Shown: positions 9,654-22,599, counted from the first letter of the stretch. The stretch is 64,000 bases of DNA from Anaeromyxobacter sp. (GCA_016718565.1 JADKCZ010000001.1:930001-994000); one strand, 5' to 3'. The notes: a model not told the origin generated them from the sequence alone. Translations and numbers: made by a program.

Positions 9654-9683
9654 TTGATCCCGGCGCGAGCGATCGCGTAGCGT
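9654..9683 (+). promoter_or_regulatory. Putative promoter for the XRE-pilMNOPQ operon, leaderless
   Basis: TTGATC (9654-9659) and TAGCGT (9678-9683) are separated by 18 bases. The -10 ends nine bases before the ATG of the next gene, and no ribosome site precedes that ATG, so a leaderless or nearly leaderless mRNA is possible. The surrounding 9547-9692 gap is clearly less GC-rich than the genes around it, as expected for a promoter region. Confidence 0.4.
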
Positions 9684-9692
9684 GACCCCCGC

Positions 9693-9959
9693 ATGGCTCC
9701 CCGTCCCGTGAAGAGCGCCACCAGCGTCGAGGCCTCGCGCCTCGCGCCCAACAACGTGCAGCGGCTCCGCGAGGACCAGCTGCTCACCAAGGCCGAGCTG
9801 GCGCGCAAGGCGGGGGTGTCCCCGCTCACCGTGGCCCGCATCGAGTCCGGCCAGGAGTGCCGCGTGGACACCAAGCGGAAGATCATCCTGGCGCTGGGGC
9901 TCACCCCGGTCGACCGGGCCAAGGTATTCGGCGGCGGCAAGAGGGGAGGGCGGCCCTAA
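9693..9959 (+). CDS. Small XRE-family HTH regulator
   Basis: An 88-residue protein that is almost entirely one helix-turn-helix domain of the XRE/Cro class. Residues about 21-76 show the pattern VQRLREDQLLTKAELARKAG, then VSPLTVARIESGQECRVD and a closing helix. There is no second domain. Its stop TAA shares two bases with the pilM start (TAATG), so the two are translationally coupled and co-transcribed. That position suggests it controls the pilM-Q operon, perhaps its own promoter, but this is inferred. The ATG lacks a clear ribosome site and follows a -10-like element closely. Confidence 0.85.
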   Translation: MAPRPVKSATSVEASRLAPNNVQRLREDQLLTKAELARKAGVSPLTVARIESGQECRVDTKRKIILALGLTPVDRAKVFGGGKRGGRP

Positions 9960-11017
9960 TGGCGAAGAGCAAGCTCGCCGTCGGCCTGGACATCGGGTCG
10001 TCCGGCGTCAAGCTGATCCAGCTGAAGGAGCGCAAGGGCGGCTACGCCCTGCAGGCCTTCGGCACCGCGCCGCTGCCGCCCGAGGCCATCGTGGACGGCG
10101 CCCTGATGAACTCGGCCGCCATCGTGGCGGCCATCCAGGAGCTGGTGGCCCAGCAGAAGGTCAAGACCCGCGAGGTGGCCATCGGGGTGCGGGGCCACTC
10201 GGTCATCATCAAGAAGATCCAGCTGCCGCGCATGACGCAGGAGGAGCTGGACGAGTCCATCCAGTGGGAGGCGGAGCAGTACATCCCCTTCGACGTGAAG
10301 GACGTCAACATCGACACCCAGATCCTGACGCCCGAGGGCGACGCCGCCGGCCAGATGGACGTGCTCCTGGTGGCCGCCAAGAAGGACATGATCAACGACT
10401 ACACCTCGGTGTGCGCCGAGGCCGGCCTGACCGCCACGGTGGTCGACGTGGACGCCTTCGCGGTGCAGAACGCCTACGAGGCCAACTACGAGCTGTCGCC
10501 CACCGAGACGGTGGTGCTCATCAACGTGGGCGCGGCGGTGGCCAACATCAACATCCTCTCCCGGGGGACCACCACCTTCACCCGCGACATCACCATGGGC
10601 GGCAACGCCTTCACCGAGGAGATCCAGAAGCAGCTCAACATCTCCTACGACGAGGCCGAGGCGCTCAAGGTGGGCGGGCAGGGCGAGACCGACGCGGTGG
10701 TGCCCCAGGAGGTGGAGCGGGTCATCCAGGGCGTGGCCGAGCAGCTGGCCGGCGAGATCCAGCGCTCGCTCGACTTCTACGCCGCCACCGCCGCCGACAG
10801 CCGCATCGCCCGGGTCTACCTGTCCGGCGGCACGGCCCGCATCCCGGCGCTCTTCAAGGTGCTGGAGGCGCGCGCCGGGGTCCCGGTGGAGATCCTCAAC
10901 CCCTTCAAGAACATCGAGGTCGACAACCGCCGCTTCGACCCGGCGGCCATCCTGGCCGCCGCGCCCAGCGTGGCGGTGGGGGTCGGCCTCGCCCTGCGCC
11001 GCCCCGGGGACAAGTGA
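9959..11017 (+). CDS. pilM: Type IV pilus inner-membrane platform protein PilM
   Basis: A 352-residue actin-like cytoplasmic ATP-binding protein. The N-terminal phosphate loop LAVGLDIGSSGVKLI and the later glycine-rich motifs (VVLINVGAAVANINIL, VYLSGGTARIP) are those of the FtsA/PilM fold. PilM binds the N-terminal tail of PilN and links the platform to the assembly ATPases. The start at the ATG overlapping the upstream TAA gives the usual family length (about 350); the open frame further upstream overlaps the HTH gene and is rejected. It is followed three bases later by pilN, whose INLLP motif it should bind. Confidence 0.95.
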   Translation: MAKSKLAVGLDIGSSGVKLIQLKERKGGYALQAFGTAPLPPEAIVDGALMNSAAIVAAIQELVAQQKVKTREVAIGVRGHSVIIKKIQLPRMTQEELDESIQWEAEQYIPFDVKDVNIDTQILTPEGDAAGQMDVLLVAAKKDMINDYTSVCAEAGLTATVVDVDAFAVQNAYEANYELSPTETVVLINVGAAVANINILSRGTTTFTRDITMGGNAFTEEIQKQLNISYDEAEALKVGGQGETDAVVPQEVERVIQGVAEQLAGEIQRSLDFYAATAADSRIARVYLSGGTARIPALFKVLEARAGVPVEILNPFKNIEVDNRRFDPAAILAAAPSVAVGVGLALRRPGDK

Positions 11018-11019
11018 CC

Positions 11020-11640
11020 ATGGTCCGGATCAACCTCCTCCCAGTCCGGGTCTCGAAGAAGAAGGAAGCGGGCAAGCAGCAGCTCGCCATCTTCGCCGTC
11101 CTGCTGGTGGCCGGCCTGGCCGGTAACTTCATCTGGCAGGCCAGCCGCTCCAGCGACCTCAAGGTGCGCCAGCAGAAGCTGGCCCGCACCAAGGAGGACA
11201 TCGCCCAGCTGGAGCGCATCATCGGCGAGGTCCGCAACATCAAGGAGCAGCAGAAGGCCCTGCAGCAGAAGCTGGACGTGCTGGACCGGCTCAAGGCCGG
11301 CCGCAGCGGCCCGGTGCGGGTGCTCGACGAGGTGGCCACCATCACCCCGCGCCAGCTCTGGCTCGCCAAGATGATCGAGAAGGGCGGGGCGGTGACCTTC
11401 TCCGGCTCGGCCCTCTCCATCGACGACGTCTCGGCCTTCATGACGGCCCTCAAGACCTCCAGGTACTTCAGCCAGGTGGAGCTCAAGAAGACCACCGCGG
11501 TGACCCCCACCGCGGCGGCCGCCGCCGGGGGCGGCGGCGACAAGCTGGTCAACTTCGAGATCAACGCGACGGTGCAGTACGCGCCCGGGGTCGCCCCGGA
11601 GGCCGCGGCCGGGGCCGCGGCGCCGAAGGGCAAGGGGTAG
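11020..11640 (+). CDS. pilN: Type IV pilus alignment protein PilN
   Basis: A 206-residue bitopic inner-membrane protein. It opens with MVRINLLPVR, the conserved peptide that docks into PilM, followed by a basic stretch and one membrane segment (about residues 24-40), a coiled coil (about 45-95) and a ferredoxin-like periplasmic domain (about 100-185). The C-terminus is an Ala/Gly/Lys-rich tail. It lies directly between pilM and pilO and forms the alignment subcomplex with PilO and PilP. Confidence 0.93.
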   Translation: MVRINLLPVRVSKKKEAGKQQLAIFAVLLVAGLAGNFIWQASRSSDLKVRQQKLARTKEDIAQLERIIGEVRNIKEQQKALQQKLDVLDRLKAGRSGPVRVLDEVATITPRQLWLAKMIEKGGAVTFSGSALSIDDVSAFMTALKTSRYFSQVELKKTTAVTPTAAAAAGGGGDKLVNFEINATVQYAPGVAPEAAAGAAAPKGKG

Positions 11641-11644
11641 CGCC

Positions 11645-12280
11645 ATGGAGAAGCTCATCGAGCGGATCGCCAAGGCGCCCCTCGGGGCCAAGGTCGGCGT
11701 GGTGGCCGGCGTGCTGGTGGCCCTGACGGCCCTCAACTACTTCGTGGTGGCCATCCCGTGGGGCGACTCGATCTCCGCCATGGAGGCCAAGGTCAAGAAG
11801 GTCCAGAAGGAGCAGGAGCAGCTGGATCGCGACTTCATCGAGAAGACCGCCATCGCCAACGACCTCAACCGCTTCCGCAAGGAGAAGGAGCTGCTGGAGC
11901 AGCGGCTGGAGGAGGCGCTGGCCGAGCTGCCCGAGCAGAAGAACATCGACGAGCTGCTGCAGCTCTTCCAGGACCGGGCCCAGAAGGCCGGCCTGGAGAT
12001 CAACACCATCGAGCCGCAGGCCGAGAAGTCCGAGGGCTTCTTCGCCCGCATCCCCATCCCCATGACCGTGACCGGCAGCTTCCACGAGATCGCCACCTTC
12101 TTCGACGCGCTGGGGCGGCTGCGCCGCATCGTCAACGTGAGCGAGATCTCGCTGGACGCGCCCAAGGACGTGAAGGGCAAGGTGGTGGTGAGCGCCAAGT
12201 TCCTGCTGACCACCTTCATGTTCGTGGAGCCCAAGGCCGCCCCGGCGGGCAAGCCGGTCAAGAAGGGAGGGGCCAAGTGA
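11645..12280 (+). CDS. pilO: Type IV pilus alignment protein PilO
   Basis: A 211-residue protein with a short cytoplasmic N-terminus, one membrane segment (about residues 19-38, VGVVAGVLVALTALNYFVVA), a coiled coil (about 45-105) and a periplasmic ferredoxin-like domain holding the family-typical IPIPMTVTGSFHEIATFFD. It pairs with PilN and is joined to pilP by a GTGA overlap. A short basic tail ends the protein. Confidence 0.93.
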   Translation: MEKLIERIAKAPLGAKVGVVAGVLVALTALNYFVVAIPWGDSISAMEAKVKKVQKEQEQLDRDFIEKTAIANDLNRFRKEKELLEQRLEEALAELPEQKNIDELLQLFQDRAQKAGLEINTIEPQAEKSEGFFARIPIPMTVTGSFHEIATFFDALGRLRRIVNVSEISLDAPKDVKGKVVVSAKFLLTTFMFVEPKAAPAGKPVKKGGAK

Positions 12281-12818
12281 CCGCCCCCCGCCTCCCGCTG
12301 GCGCTGCTCCTGGCCGCGCTGGCCGCGCTGGCCGCCTGCGGCGACAAGCCCAGGCCGGCCGCCCCGGCCGCCCGCGCCCCGGCCGCCCCGGCCGCCCAGG
12401 CCGCCCCGGCGGCCGCCACCGCCGCCGCCGGCCAGGCCGCCGAGGCCGAGTGGTCCTACTCCTCGGTGGGCAAGCGCGACCCGTTCCGCAGCTTCCTGGC
12501 CGAGGCCCGCGGCGCCGGCAGCGCGCTGGCCACCCGCTGCGCCACCCCGCTCGGCCGCTACGAGCTGGAGCAGCTCAAGCTGGTGGCCGTCATCACCGGC
12601 CTGGAGGACCCCATCGCCATGGTCCAGGCCCCCTCCGGCGTCGGCTACTCGGTGCGCCGCGGCGCCTGCATCGGCAAGAACGGCGGCACGGTGTCCGCCG
12701 TCCGCACCGGCGAGATCGTGGTGGCCGAGTGGGCCATCCGCGCCGACGGCACCCGCGATCGCACCCAGACCGTCCTCGGTCTCCCCAAGCGGGAGCCGCT
12801 CAACCTCGAGGAGCAGCC

Positions 12819-12822
<4 letters not shown>
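12277..12822 (+). CDS. pilP: Type IV pilus lipoprotein PilP
   Basis: A 181-residue lipoprotein starting at a GTG that overlaps the pilO stop. The signal peptide ends in a lipobox (LAAC) with lipidated Cys21. An Ala/Pro-rich linker (about residues 26-60) follows, then the PilP domain opening with the typical GKRDPFRSF and containing LEQLKLVAVITGLEDPIAMV. PilP links the PilN/PilO platform to the periplasmic part of PilQ. It overlaps the pilQ start by four bases (ATGA), so the whole pilM-Q run is one coupled operon. Confidence 0.93.
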
Positions 12823-15630
<2,808 letters not shown>

Positions 15631-15648
15631 GCTCCAGGGAAGACGCCC

Positions 15649-16341
15649 ATGAACCTCCGCGCCCTCGCTCTCCTCGCCGCCCTCGCCGCCGCCGGGTCGG
15701 GCTGCGTCGCCAACGACGCCTCCGTCCGGCTCTACGGCCTGTGCTTCCCGCCCACGCCCACCGCCGGCGGCCTGTGCGCCTACCCGGCCGCCTGCGCCTC
15801 CCTGGTGCTGGGGCGCCTCGAGGCCGACGTGGCCAGCGAGGCGGTGGACGGCCCGCTCATCTGGCCGCTCCAGGTCAACAACGCCCGCCCCTCCAACGCC
15901 GACCGGTCCGGCGGCACCGAGACCGCCTGGGCCGTGGTCAAGGGCTTCAAGATCACCATCTCCACCGCCACGGCCTCCCTGCCGGTGCTGGACGTCCCCA
16001 TCAGCAGCCACCCCATCAACCCGGGCGGCGGGACCGCCGTGCTGCTGGTGCCGCTCATCCCGCGCGCGGCCGCCACCACCCTGTCCGGCGCCATCGCCGG
16101 CGCCGACATCCTGGACGTCACCATCGAGATCAAGGCCTACGGCAGCTACGGCGACGGCCAGGACTTCGAGACCGGCGACTTCAAGGTGGAGGCCTCCCTG
16201 AACGACGGCCTCTTCCCCGACCCGGCCCTCCTCCCCGGCATCGCCTGCGGCGACCCGGCCAACCCGACCTACCTCGGCAGCTGCCCGCAGGCCCGCCAGA
16301 GCTCGGTGGTGGCCTGCGGCCCGGCCCCCGCGGCGCCCTGA
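15649..16341 (+). CDS. Lipoprotein of unknown function downstream of pilQ
   Basis: A 230-residue protein with a signal peptide and lipobox (GSGC) giving lipidated Cys19. I do not recognise the mature domain. It is beta-rich in composition, has six or more further cysteines in its N- and C-terminal thirds (for example CFPP, GLCAY, ACAS, GIACGDP, SCPQ), and ends in a short Ala/Pro tail. It begins 18 bases after the pilQ stop on the same strand, so it may be co-transcribed with the secretin and could help PilQ in the outer membrane, but there is no sequence motif to prove this. The layout (short lipoprotein with dispersed Cys) resembles the two lipoproteins at 36.5-38.1 kb. Confidence 0.75.
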   Translation: MNLRALALLAALAAAGSGCVANDASVRLYGLCFPPTPTAGGLCAYPAACASLVLGRLEADVASEAVDGPLIWPLQVNNARPSNADRSGGTETAWAVVKGFKITISTATASLPVLDVPISSHPINPGGGTAVLLVPLIPRAAATTLSGAIAGADILDVTIEIKAYGSYGDGQDFETGDFKVEASLNDGLFPDPALLPGIACGDPANPTYLGSCPQARQSSVVACGPAPAAP

Positions 16342-16357
16342 CGCCGGCCAGCCAGCC

Positions 16358-16387
16358 TTGACGGACCGCGCGCGAGCGGGCTAGAAA
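16358..16387 (+). promoter_or_regulatory. Sigma-70-like promoter upstream of the Roadblock gene
   Basis: TTGACG (16358-16363) and TAGAAA (16382-16387) with an 18-base spacer. The predicted start near 16394 leaves a leader of about 55 bases before the ATG at 16449. Both hexamers match the consensus well for so GC-rich a sequence. Confidence 0.5.
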
Positions 16388-16448
16388 CGGCCCGCCTCGC
16401 ACCGCGGTCCTCGTCTTTTCGAGGACTTACGACGCGGAGCGGCACGAC

Positions 16449-16808
16449 ATGGGCTTTCGAGAACACCTCCAGGAAGTTGTCCGCAGCGTCGACGGCGCCA
16501 TCGCCTGCTCCCTCATGGGCGCGGACGGCATCGAGGTCGACACCCACCTGGTGGAGAGCGGCGGGCTGGACCTCGCCTCCCTGCTCATCGAGTACTCCTC
16601 GCTCTTCCGGCTGGCCCGGGAGGCGGCGGCCACCCACCAGGCCGGCGACGTGGCGGAGCTCTGCATCCAGACGGACAAGGTGCTGACCGTGGCCCGGGCC
16701 GTCACCCCCGAGTACTTCCTGGTGGTGGCCCTCCGGCCCGACGGGAACTTCGGCAAGGCCCGCTACATGCTCCGGGTGATGGTGCCCAGGCTGAGGCAGG
16801 AGCTGTAG
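16449..16808 (+). CDS. Roadblock/LC7 domain protein (MglB-like fold)
   Basis: A 119-residue single-domain protein of the Roadblock/LC7 superfamily: an N-terminal helix, a central strand-helix unit (GAIACSLMGADGIEVDTHLV), a long amphipathic helix and C-terminal strands (YFLVVALRPDGNFGKARYML). Members such as MglB of M. xanthus act on small Ras-like GTPases that set cell polarity and switch pilus activity between poles. No mglA-like GTPase is next to it. It has its own promoter-like site and lies between the pilus genes and efp. A link to pilus polarity is plausible but inferred only from location. Confidence 0.8.
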   Translation: MGFREHLQEVVRSVDGAIACSLMGADGIEVDTHLVESGGLDLASLLIEYSSLFRLAREAAATHQAGDVAELCIQTDKVLTVARAVTPEYFLVVALRPDGNFGKARYMLRVMVPRLRQEL

Positions 16809-16895
16809 CGGCCACCTCCGCGCCCCGCGGCGGCCCCGGGCCGACCCCGCCGGCGCGGTCCACCCTCACCGACACACGAAAGCGCAGGACAGGCG

Positions 16896-17468
16896 ATGGG
16901 CGAAAGCATGGACACCTCGGCGTTCCGCCGCGGCCTCAAGATCGAGATCGACGGCGACCCCTGGGAGATCGTGGAGTTCCAGCACGTCAAGCCCGGCAAG
17001 GGCTCGGCCTTCGTGCGGACCCGCATCCGCAACCTCATCAGCGGCCGCACCATCGACCGGACCTTCAAGTCCGGCGACGTGGTGGGCAAGCCCGACGTCG
17101 AGGAGCGGGAGATGGAGTTCCTCTACCGCGAGGGCGAGCACTACAACTTCATGGACAACAAGAACTACGAGCAGACGTTCCTGACGGCCGAGCAGATGGG
17201 GGACGCCAAGAACTTCATCAAGGACAACACCACCACGCACATCATGTTCTTCAACGGGAAGGCCATCGGCGTGACCCTCCCGAACGCCATGGACCTGCGG
17301 GTCGCCAAGTGCGATCCCGGCGTCCGCGGCGACACGGTGTCCGGCGCCACCAAGCCGGCCCAGCTCGAGTCCGGCTACAGCGTCAACGTGCCGCTCTTCA
17401 TCAACGAGGGCGACCTCTTGCGCATCGACACCCGCACCGGCGAGTACCTCACCCGCGTCAACGGCTAG
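16896..17468 (+). CDS. efp: Translation elongation factor P
   Basis: A 190-residue EF-P, which relieves ribosome stalling at polyproline. The three beta-barrel domains are visible. Domain I holds the loop VKPGKG with the modifiable Lys (Lys35 counted from the first ATG), and the C-terminal domain ends in the typical IDTRTGEYLTRV. A second ATG four codons in gives a start (MDTSAFRRGLK) closer to the family norm, so the true start may be 16908. It lies upstream of accB/accC, a frequent neighbour pair. Several proteins in this window contain long Pro-rich stretches that would need EF-P. Confidence 0.97.
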   Translation: MGESMDTSAFRRGLKIEIDGDPWEIVEFQHVKPGKGSAFVRTRIRNLISGRTIDRTFKSGDVVGKPDVEEREMEFLYREGEHYNFMDNKNYEQTFLTAEQMGDAKNFIKDNTTTHIMFFNGKAIGVTLPNAMDLRVAKCDPGVRGDTVSGATKPAQLESGYSVNVPLFINEGDLLRIDTRTGEYLTRVNG

Positions 17469-17506
17469 TCCACCTCCCCATCCACGTCAGCGACAGGAGC
17501 CCCCGC

Positions 17507-18028
17507 ATGGCCGTGAAGCCCCCCAAGCCCTCCGCCAAGCCGTCCGCTCTCGAAGGCTTCTCCATCGAGGACGTCAAGAAGCTGGTCTCGCTGGTCGAGA
17601 AGACCGACGTGACCCACATCGCCTGGACGCGCGGCGCCGAGAAGGTGGTCATCCGCCGCGGCACCGTGACGCCCATCGCGGCCCCGGCGCCGGTGTTCCA
17701 CGCCGCCCCGGTGGCCGCCCCGGTGCTGGCCGCGCTGGCCGCCCCGGCCCCGGCCGCCGCCAAGGCCGAGGCCAAGGCCGACGCCCCCGGCGTCTACGTC
17801 AGCTCGCCGTTCGTGGGCACCTTCTACCGCGCCCCCTCGCCCGACTCGCCGGTCTTCACCGACGTGGGCCAGAAGGTGAAGAAGGGCCAGGTGCTCTGCA
17901 TCGTGGAGGCCATGAAGCTGATGAACGAGATCGAGTGCGAGGTGGACGGCACGGTCGCCGAGATCCTGGCGCAGAACGCCACCCCGGTGGAGTTCGGCGA
18001 GAAGCTCTTCCGCATCGTGCCGGGCTAG
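17507..18028 (+). CDS. accB: Acetyl-CoA carboxylase biotin carboxyl carrier protein
   Basis: A 173-residue biotin carrier for the first step of fatty-acid synthesis. After a conserved N-terminal helix (IEDVKKLVSLVEKTDVTHIAW) and an Ala/Pro-rich hinge (about residues 65-95) comes the biotinyl domain with VEAMKLMNE, biotinylated at Lys137. The ATG is preceded by an AGGAG site. It sits 24 bases before accC, the usual operon pair, and follows efp by 38 bases. Confidence 0.96.
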   Translation: MAVKPPKPSAKPSALEGFSIEDVKKLVSLVEKTDVTHIAWTRGAEKVVIRRGTVTPIAAPAPVFHAAPVAAPVLAALAAPAPAAAKAEAKADAPGVYVSSPFVGTFYRAPSPDSPVFTDVGQKVKKGQVLCIVEAMKLMNEIECEVDGTVAEILAQNATPVEFGEKLFRIVPG

Positions 18029-18052
18029 CCCCCGGCCAGCGAGGGCGCCCAC

Positions 18053-19456
<1,404 letters not shown>

Positions 19457-19461
19457 GAAAC

Positions 19462-19494
19462 CCGGAAAACCCCCCGCCTGTCGGGGGGTTCCGG
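19462..19494 (+). terminator. Hairpin terminator after accC
   Basis: Nine-base-pair perfect stem (19468-19476 with 19482-19490), five-base loop, extended by CCGG on both sides with a two-base bulge. No long T run follows. Position directly after accC and before a new promoter supports termination. Confidence 0.65.
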
Positions 19495-19496
19495 CC

Positions 19497-19525
19497 TTGA
19501 CCCTCCGCAAGGCCTGCACTACGCT
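19497..19525 (+). promoter_or_regulatory. Sigma-70-like promoter of the TPR-ATPase operon
   Basis: TTGACC (19497-19502) and TACGCT (19520-19525) with a 17-base spacer, just after the accC terminator. Predicted start near 19532, giving a leader of about 90 bases to the ATG at 19621. Confidence 0.5.
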
Positions 19526-19620
19526 GACCGCACCCCCAAGGGTCCGTGCCGGCGCGTCCGGAGGTTCGCCCGCGCTGTCCGAAGGGCCCGTCCCACGCCC
19601 CGGGAGAAGCCCTCGGTCCG

Positions 19621-22587
19621 ATGGCCGTCGACAAGAACAAGATCATCGCCGAGGCCACCAAGCTCGTACAGAAGGGGGCCTACGAGAAGGCGATCAAGAG
19701 CTACGAGCGGATCCTCCAGGAGGATCCCAGGGACGTGCGCGTCCTGCTCAAGGTCGGCGAGCTCTACCAGAAGAAGGGCGACGACCGGCTGGCCGCCGAC
19801 GCGTTCAAGAAGGTGGCCGAGACCTACGCCGACCAGGGCTTCTTCCTCAAGTCGGTGGCGGTCTACAAGCAGGTGGTCAAGTTCGACCCGGACGACGTGC
19901 GGGTCAACGAGCGGCTGGCCGCCCTCTACCAGCAGCTCGGGCTGCTGAGCGACGCCATGGCCCAGCACCAGCTCATGGCGCAGGCCTACGAGAAGGCCGG
20001 CGACCACGCCCGGCTGCTCGAGGTGCTGCGGCGCATGGTGGAGCTGGACCCGGAGAACGTGGCCAGCTCCATCAAGCTGGGCGAGCTCTACCAGCGCGGC
20101 GGGCAGGCCCCCGCGGCGCTGGAGCACTTCCGCCGCGCCGCCGACTACCTGAAGAAGCACAACCGCGCCGACGAGTACCTCAAGGTGGCGGAGCGCGTCG
20201 CCACCCTGGCCCCCGACGACCTGGCGCTGGCCCGCGAGCTGGCCAACCTCCACCTGGCCCGGGGCGACACCAAGCGGGCCCTCTCCAAGCTGCAGGTCTG
20301 CTTCGGCAAGGACCGCAAGGACGTCGAGACCCTGACGCTGCTGGCGCAGGCCTTCCGCGAGCTGGGCCAGACCACCAAGCAGCTGCAGGTCTACAAGGAG
20401 CTGGCCCGGGTCCACGAGGAGCGCGGGCGCACCCAGGACGCCCGGGCCACCTGGCGCAAGGTGCAGGAGCTGGCCCCGGACGACCCGGACGCGCTGCAGT
20501 CGCTGCCCCAGGCCCCGCCTCCGCCCGCCCCGCCGCGCGCCCCGCCGGCCGGCCCGCCCCCGGGGGTCGGCCAGGCCAGGCCCCCCACGCCGCCGCCCCA
20601 GGCCGCGCCGCCGCCGCCGGCCGCCTCGCCGGACCAGATCCCCAAGCTCCTCACCGAGACCGACGTCTACCTGAAGTACGGGCTGCTGGAGAAGGCGCTG
20701 GACCACCTGCGCAAGGTGCTGGCCATCGACGCCCAGTGCTTCGAGGCCCACGAGCGGGTGCGCGAGATCCACGCCTCGGCCGGCCGCCACGAGGAGGCCT
20801 CCCGCGCCGCCGAGGCGGCGGTGCGCGCCGCCATCCTGAAGCAGGCCCCGGACCGGGCCAAGGACGGCCTGGCGCGGCTGCGCCAGCTGGCGCCGGGCCA
20901 CGCCACCCTGGGCGAGCTGGGCGAGGCGCTGGGCAGCACCGAGGAGATCAGCCTCCAGCACGAGGACGTCGAGGAGCTGGTGGAGGTGCCGGAGGAGCAG
21001 GCCGAGCTGCCGGCCGAGGAGCCGGTCTTCGAGCTGGACGCGCCCGCCTCGGCCGAGGACGAGGCGCTGCCGCTGGTGGAGGAGGCCGACCTGGAGCCCT
21101 TCCCGGCGCTCGACCCGGTGCCGCTGCTGCCCGAGGAGCCCGGGGAGCCCGGGGAGGCGGGCGAGGTGCTGCTGGCGGACGACGGATCGGCCGCCTTCGA
21201 CGACGAGGCGCTGGCCCTGGCGGTGGCCAGCGACGGCGTGGCGGGCCTGGAGGACGAGCCCGTGGGCGCGCCCCCGGCGCTGGACGTCACCCAGGAGGCC
21301 GAGCTGGAGCTGGCGCCGTCGTCGGGGTTCGGCGACGACGAGCTGGCCGAGGCCGCCGCCGCGGCGGCCGACGCGCCCGAGGAGATCGTCGAGGAGCCGG
21401 TGCCGTTCCAGCTGGAGCCGGCGGCGCTGCTCGACGCCGACCTGGAGGACGCCCTGGCCGACGCGGCGGTGGCGGTGGACGCCGCGCCCGGGGCGGCGCC
21501 CGCGGCGGCGCCCGCCGAGGTGGCCGCCGAGGTGGCCGCGGGCTTCGACCTGGACCTCGACGCGCCCGACCTGGGGCCCCCGCCGGCGCCGGTCATCACC
21601 GCGCCGGCCGACCTGCCCGAGCTGCCCGCGCCCGCGGCGCAGGCGGCCGAGGAGGAGGAGGAGGAGGACCTCACCGACGAGCTCGAGGAGGTGGACTTCT
21701 TCGTGCAGCAGGGGCTGCTCGACGAGGCGCGCGACTCGCTCGCCAACCTGGCGGCCTTCTACGCCCGGCACCGCGGGGTGCTGGAGCGGCTGGCCGCCCT
21801 GGACCGGCGCCAGGCCGCCCAGGCCGCCCCGGCGCGCCCCGCCCCGGCCGCGCCGCCGCCCCCCACCAGCGCCGCGCCGGCCCAGGCCGGCCACGACCTC
21901 GGCTCCTACCGCGCCAGCCCGGACCTGGTGGACCACTCCAGCGACGGCGCCGCCTCCTTCGACATCGGCAAGGAGCTGATGGAGGAGCTGGACGGCCAGC
22001 CGGCGGGCGTCCCCGACGACGACGCGCAGTACTCGGTGGAGGACGTCTTCAACCTCTTCAAGAAGGGGATCGCCGAGACCGTCAAGGTCGAGGACTCCGA
22101 GACCCACTACGACCTGGGCATCGCCTACAAGGAGATGGGGCTGCTCGAGGACGCGGTGCACGAGTTCGAGACCGCGCTCAAGGGCACCAACCGCCGCAAG
22201 GAGGTGGACTGCCTCTCCATGGTGGCCATGTGCCGCATGTCGCAGCAGCGCCCGCGCGACGCCGTCGAGGCGCTGCGGCGCGCCCTGCGCTCCGACTACC
22301 TCGGCAAGGAGTCGTCCAAGGCGGTCCACTTCGAGCTCGGGGAGGCGCACCAGGCGCTGGGCGAGCCGGAGGTGGCGCTCTGGTACCTGCAGAAGGTGGC
22401 GCGCCTCGACGCCGGCTACCGGCAGGCCGGCGCGCGGGCGGCGGCGCTGGGCGGCGGCCCGGGCCGGCCGCCCTCCGACGAGGCCCCGCCCCCGACGTCC
22501 ACCCCGCCCAGGGGCGCGGCGCCGGGGCCGGGCCGGCCCGCGGCGCCGGCCACGCCGGGCCCGAAGAAGAACATCGGATACCTCTAG
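19621..22587 (+). CDS. Large TPR-repeat protein
   Basis: A 988-residue protein. Residues about 8-300 are regular tetratricopeptide repeats (the first is KGAYEKAIKSYERILQEDP). A Pro/Ala-rich linker (about 300-345) is followed by a further TPR pair, then an acidic Glu/Ala/Asp-rich region (about 440-690) that is probably disordered, a second Pro-rich linker and a C-terminal TPR block (about 800-945). A basic tail ends in KKNIGYL. There is no signal peptide, so it is cytoplasmic. The ATG at 19621 is chosen because the repeat begins immediately after it; the open frame upstream is Pro-rich and overlaps the promoter. It is followed 12 bases later by an ExeA-like ATPase, a pairing that suggests a joint machine. 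The function is unknown; TPRs imply a scaffold. Confidence 0.85.
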   Translation: MAVDKNKIIAEATKLVQKGAYEKAIKSYERILQEDPRDVRVLLKVGELYQKKGDDRLAADAFKKVAETYADQGFFLKSVAVYKQVVKFDPDDVRVNERLAALYQQLGLLSDAMAQHQLMAQAYEKAGDHARLLEVLRRMVELDPENVASSIKLGELYQRGGQAPAALEHFRRAADYLKKHNRADEYLKVAERVATLAPDDLALARELANLHLARGDTKRALSKLQVCFGKDRKDVETLTLLAQAFRELGQTTKQLQVYKELARVHEERGRTQDARATWRKVQELAPDDPDALQSLPQAPPPPAPPRAPPAGPPPGVGQARPPTPPPQAAPPPPAASPDQIPKLLTETDVYLKYGLLEKALDHLRKVLAIDAQCFEAHERVREIHASAGRHEEASRAAEAAVRAAILKQAPDRAKDGLARLRQLAPGHATLGELGEALGSTEEISLQHEDVEELVEVPEEQAELPAEEPVFELDAPASAEDEALPLVEEADLEPFPALDPVPLLPEEPGEPGEAGEVLLADDGSAAFDDEALALAVASDGVAGLEDEPVGAPPALDVTQEAELELAPSSGFGDDELAEAAAAAADAPEEIVEEPVPFQLEPAALLDADLEDALADAAVAVDAAPGAAPAAAPAEVAAEVAAGFDLDLDAPDLGPPPAPVITAPADLPELPAPAAQAAEEEEEEDLTDELEEVDFFVQQGLLDEARDSLANLAAFYARHRGVLERLAALDRRQAAQAAPARPAPAAPPPPTSAAPAQAGHDLGSYRASPDLVDHSSDGAASFDIGKELMEELDGQPAGVPDDDAQYSVEDVFNLFKKGIAETVKVEDSETHYDLGIAYKEMGLLEDAVHEFETALKGTNRRKEVDCLSMVAMCRMSQQRPRDAVEALRRALRSDYLGKESSKAVHFELGEAHQALGEPEVALWYLQKVARLDAGYRQAGARAAALGGGPGRPPSDEAPPPTSTPPRGAAPGPGRPAAPATPGPKKNIGYL

Positions 22588-22599
22588 GACGGGAAGCGC

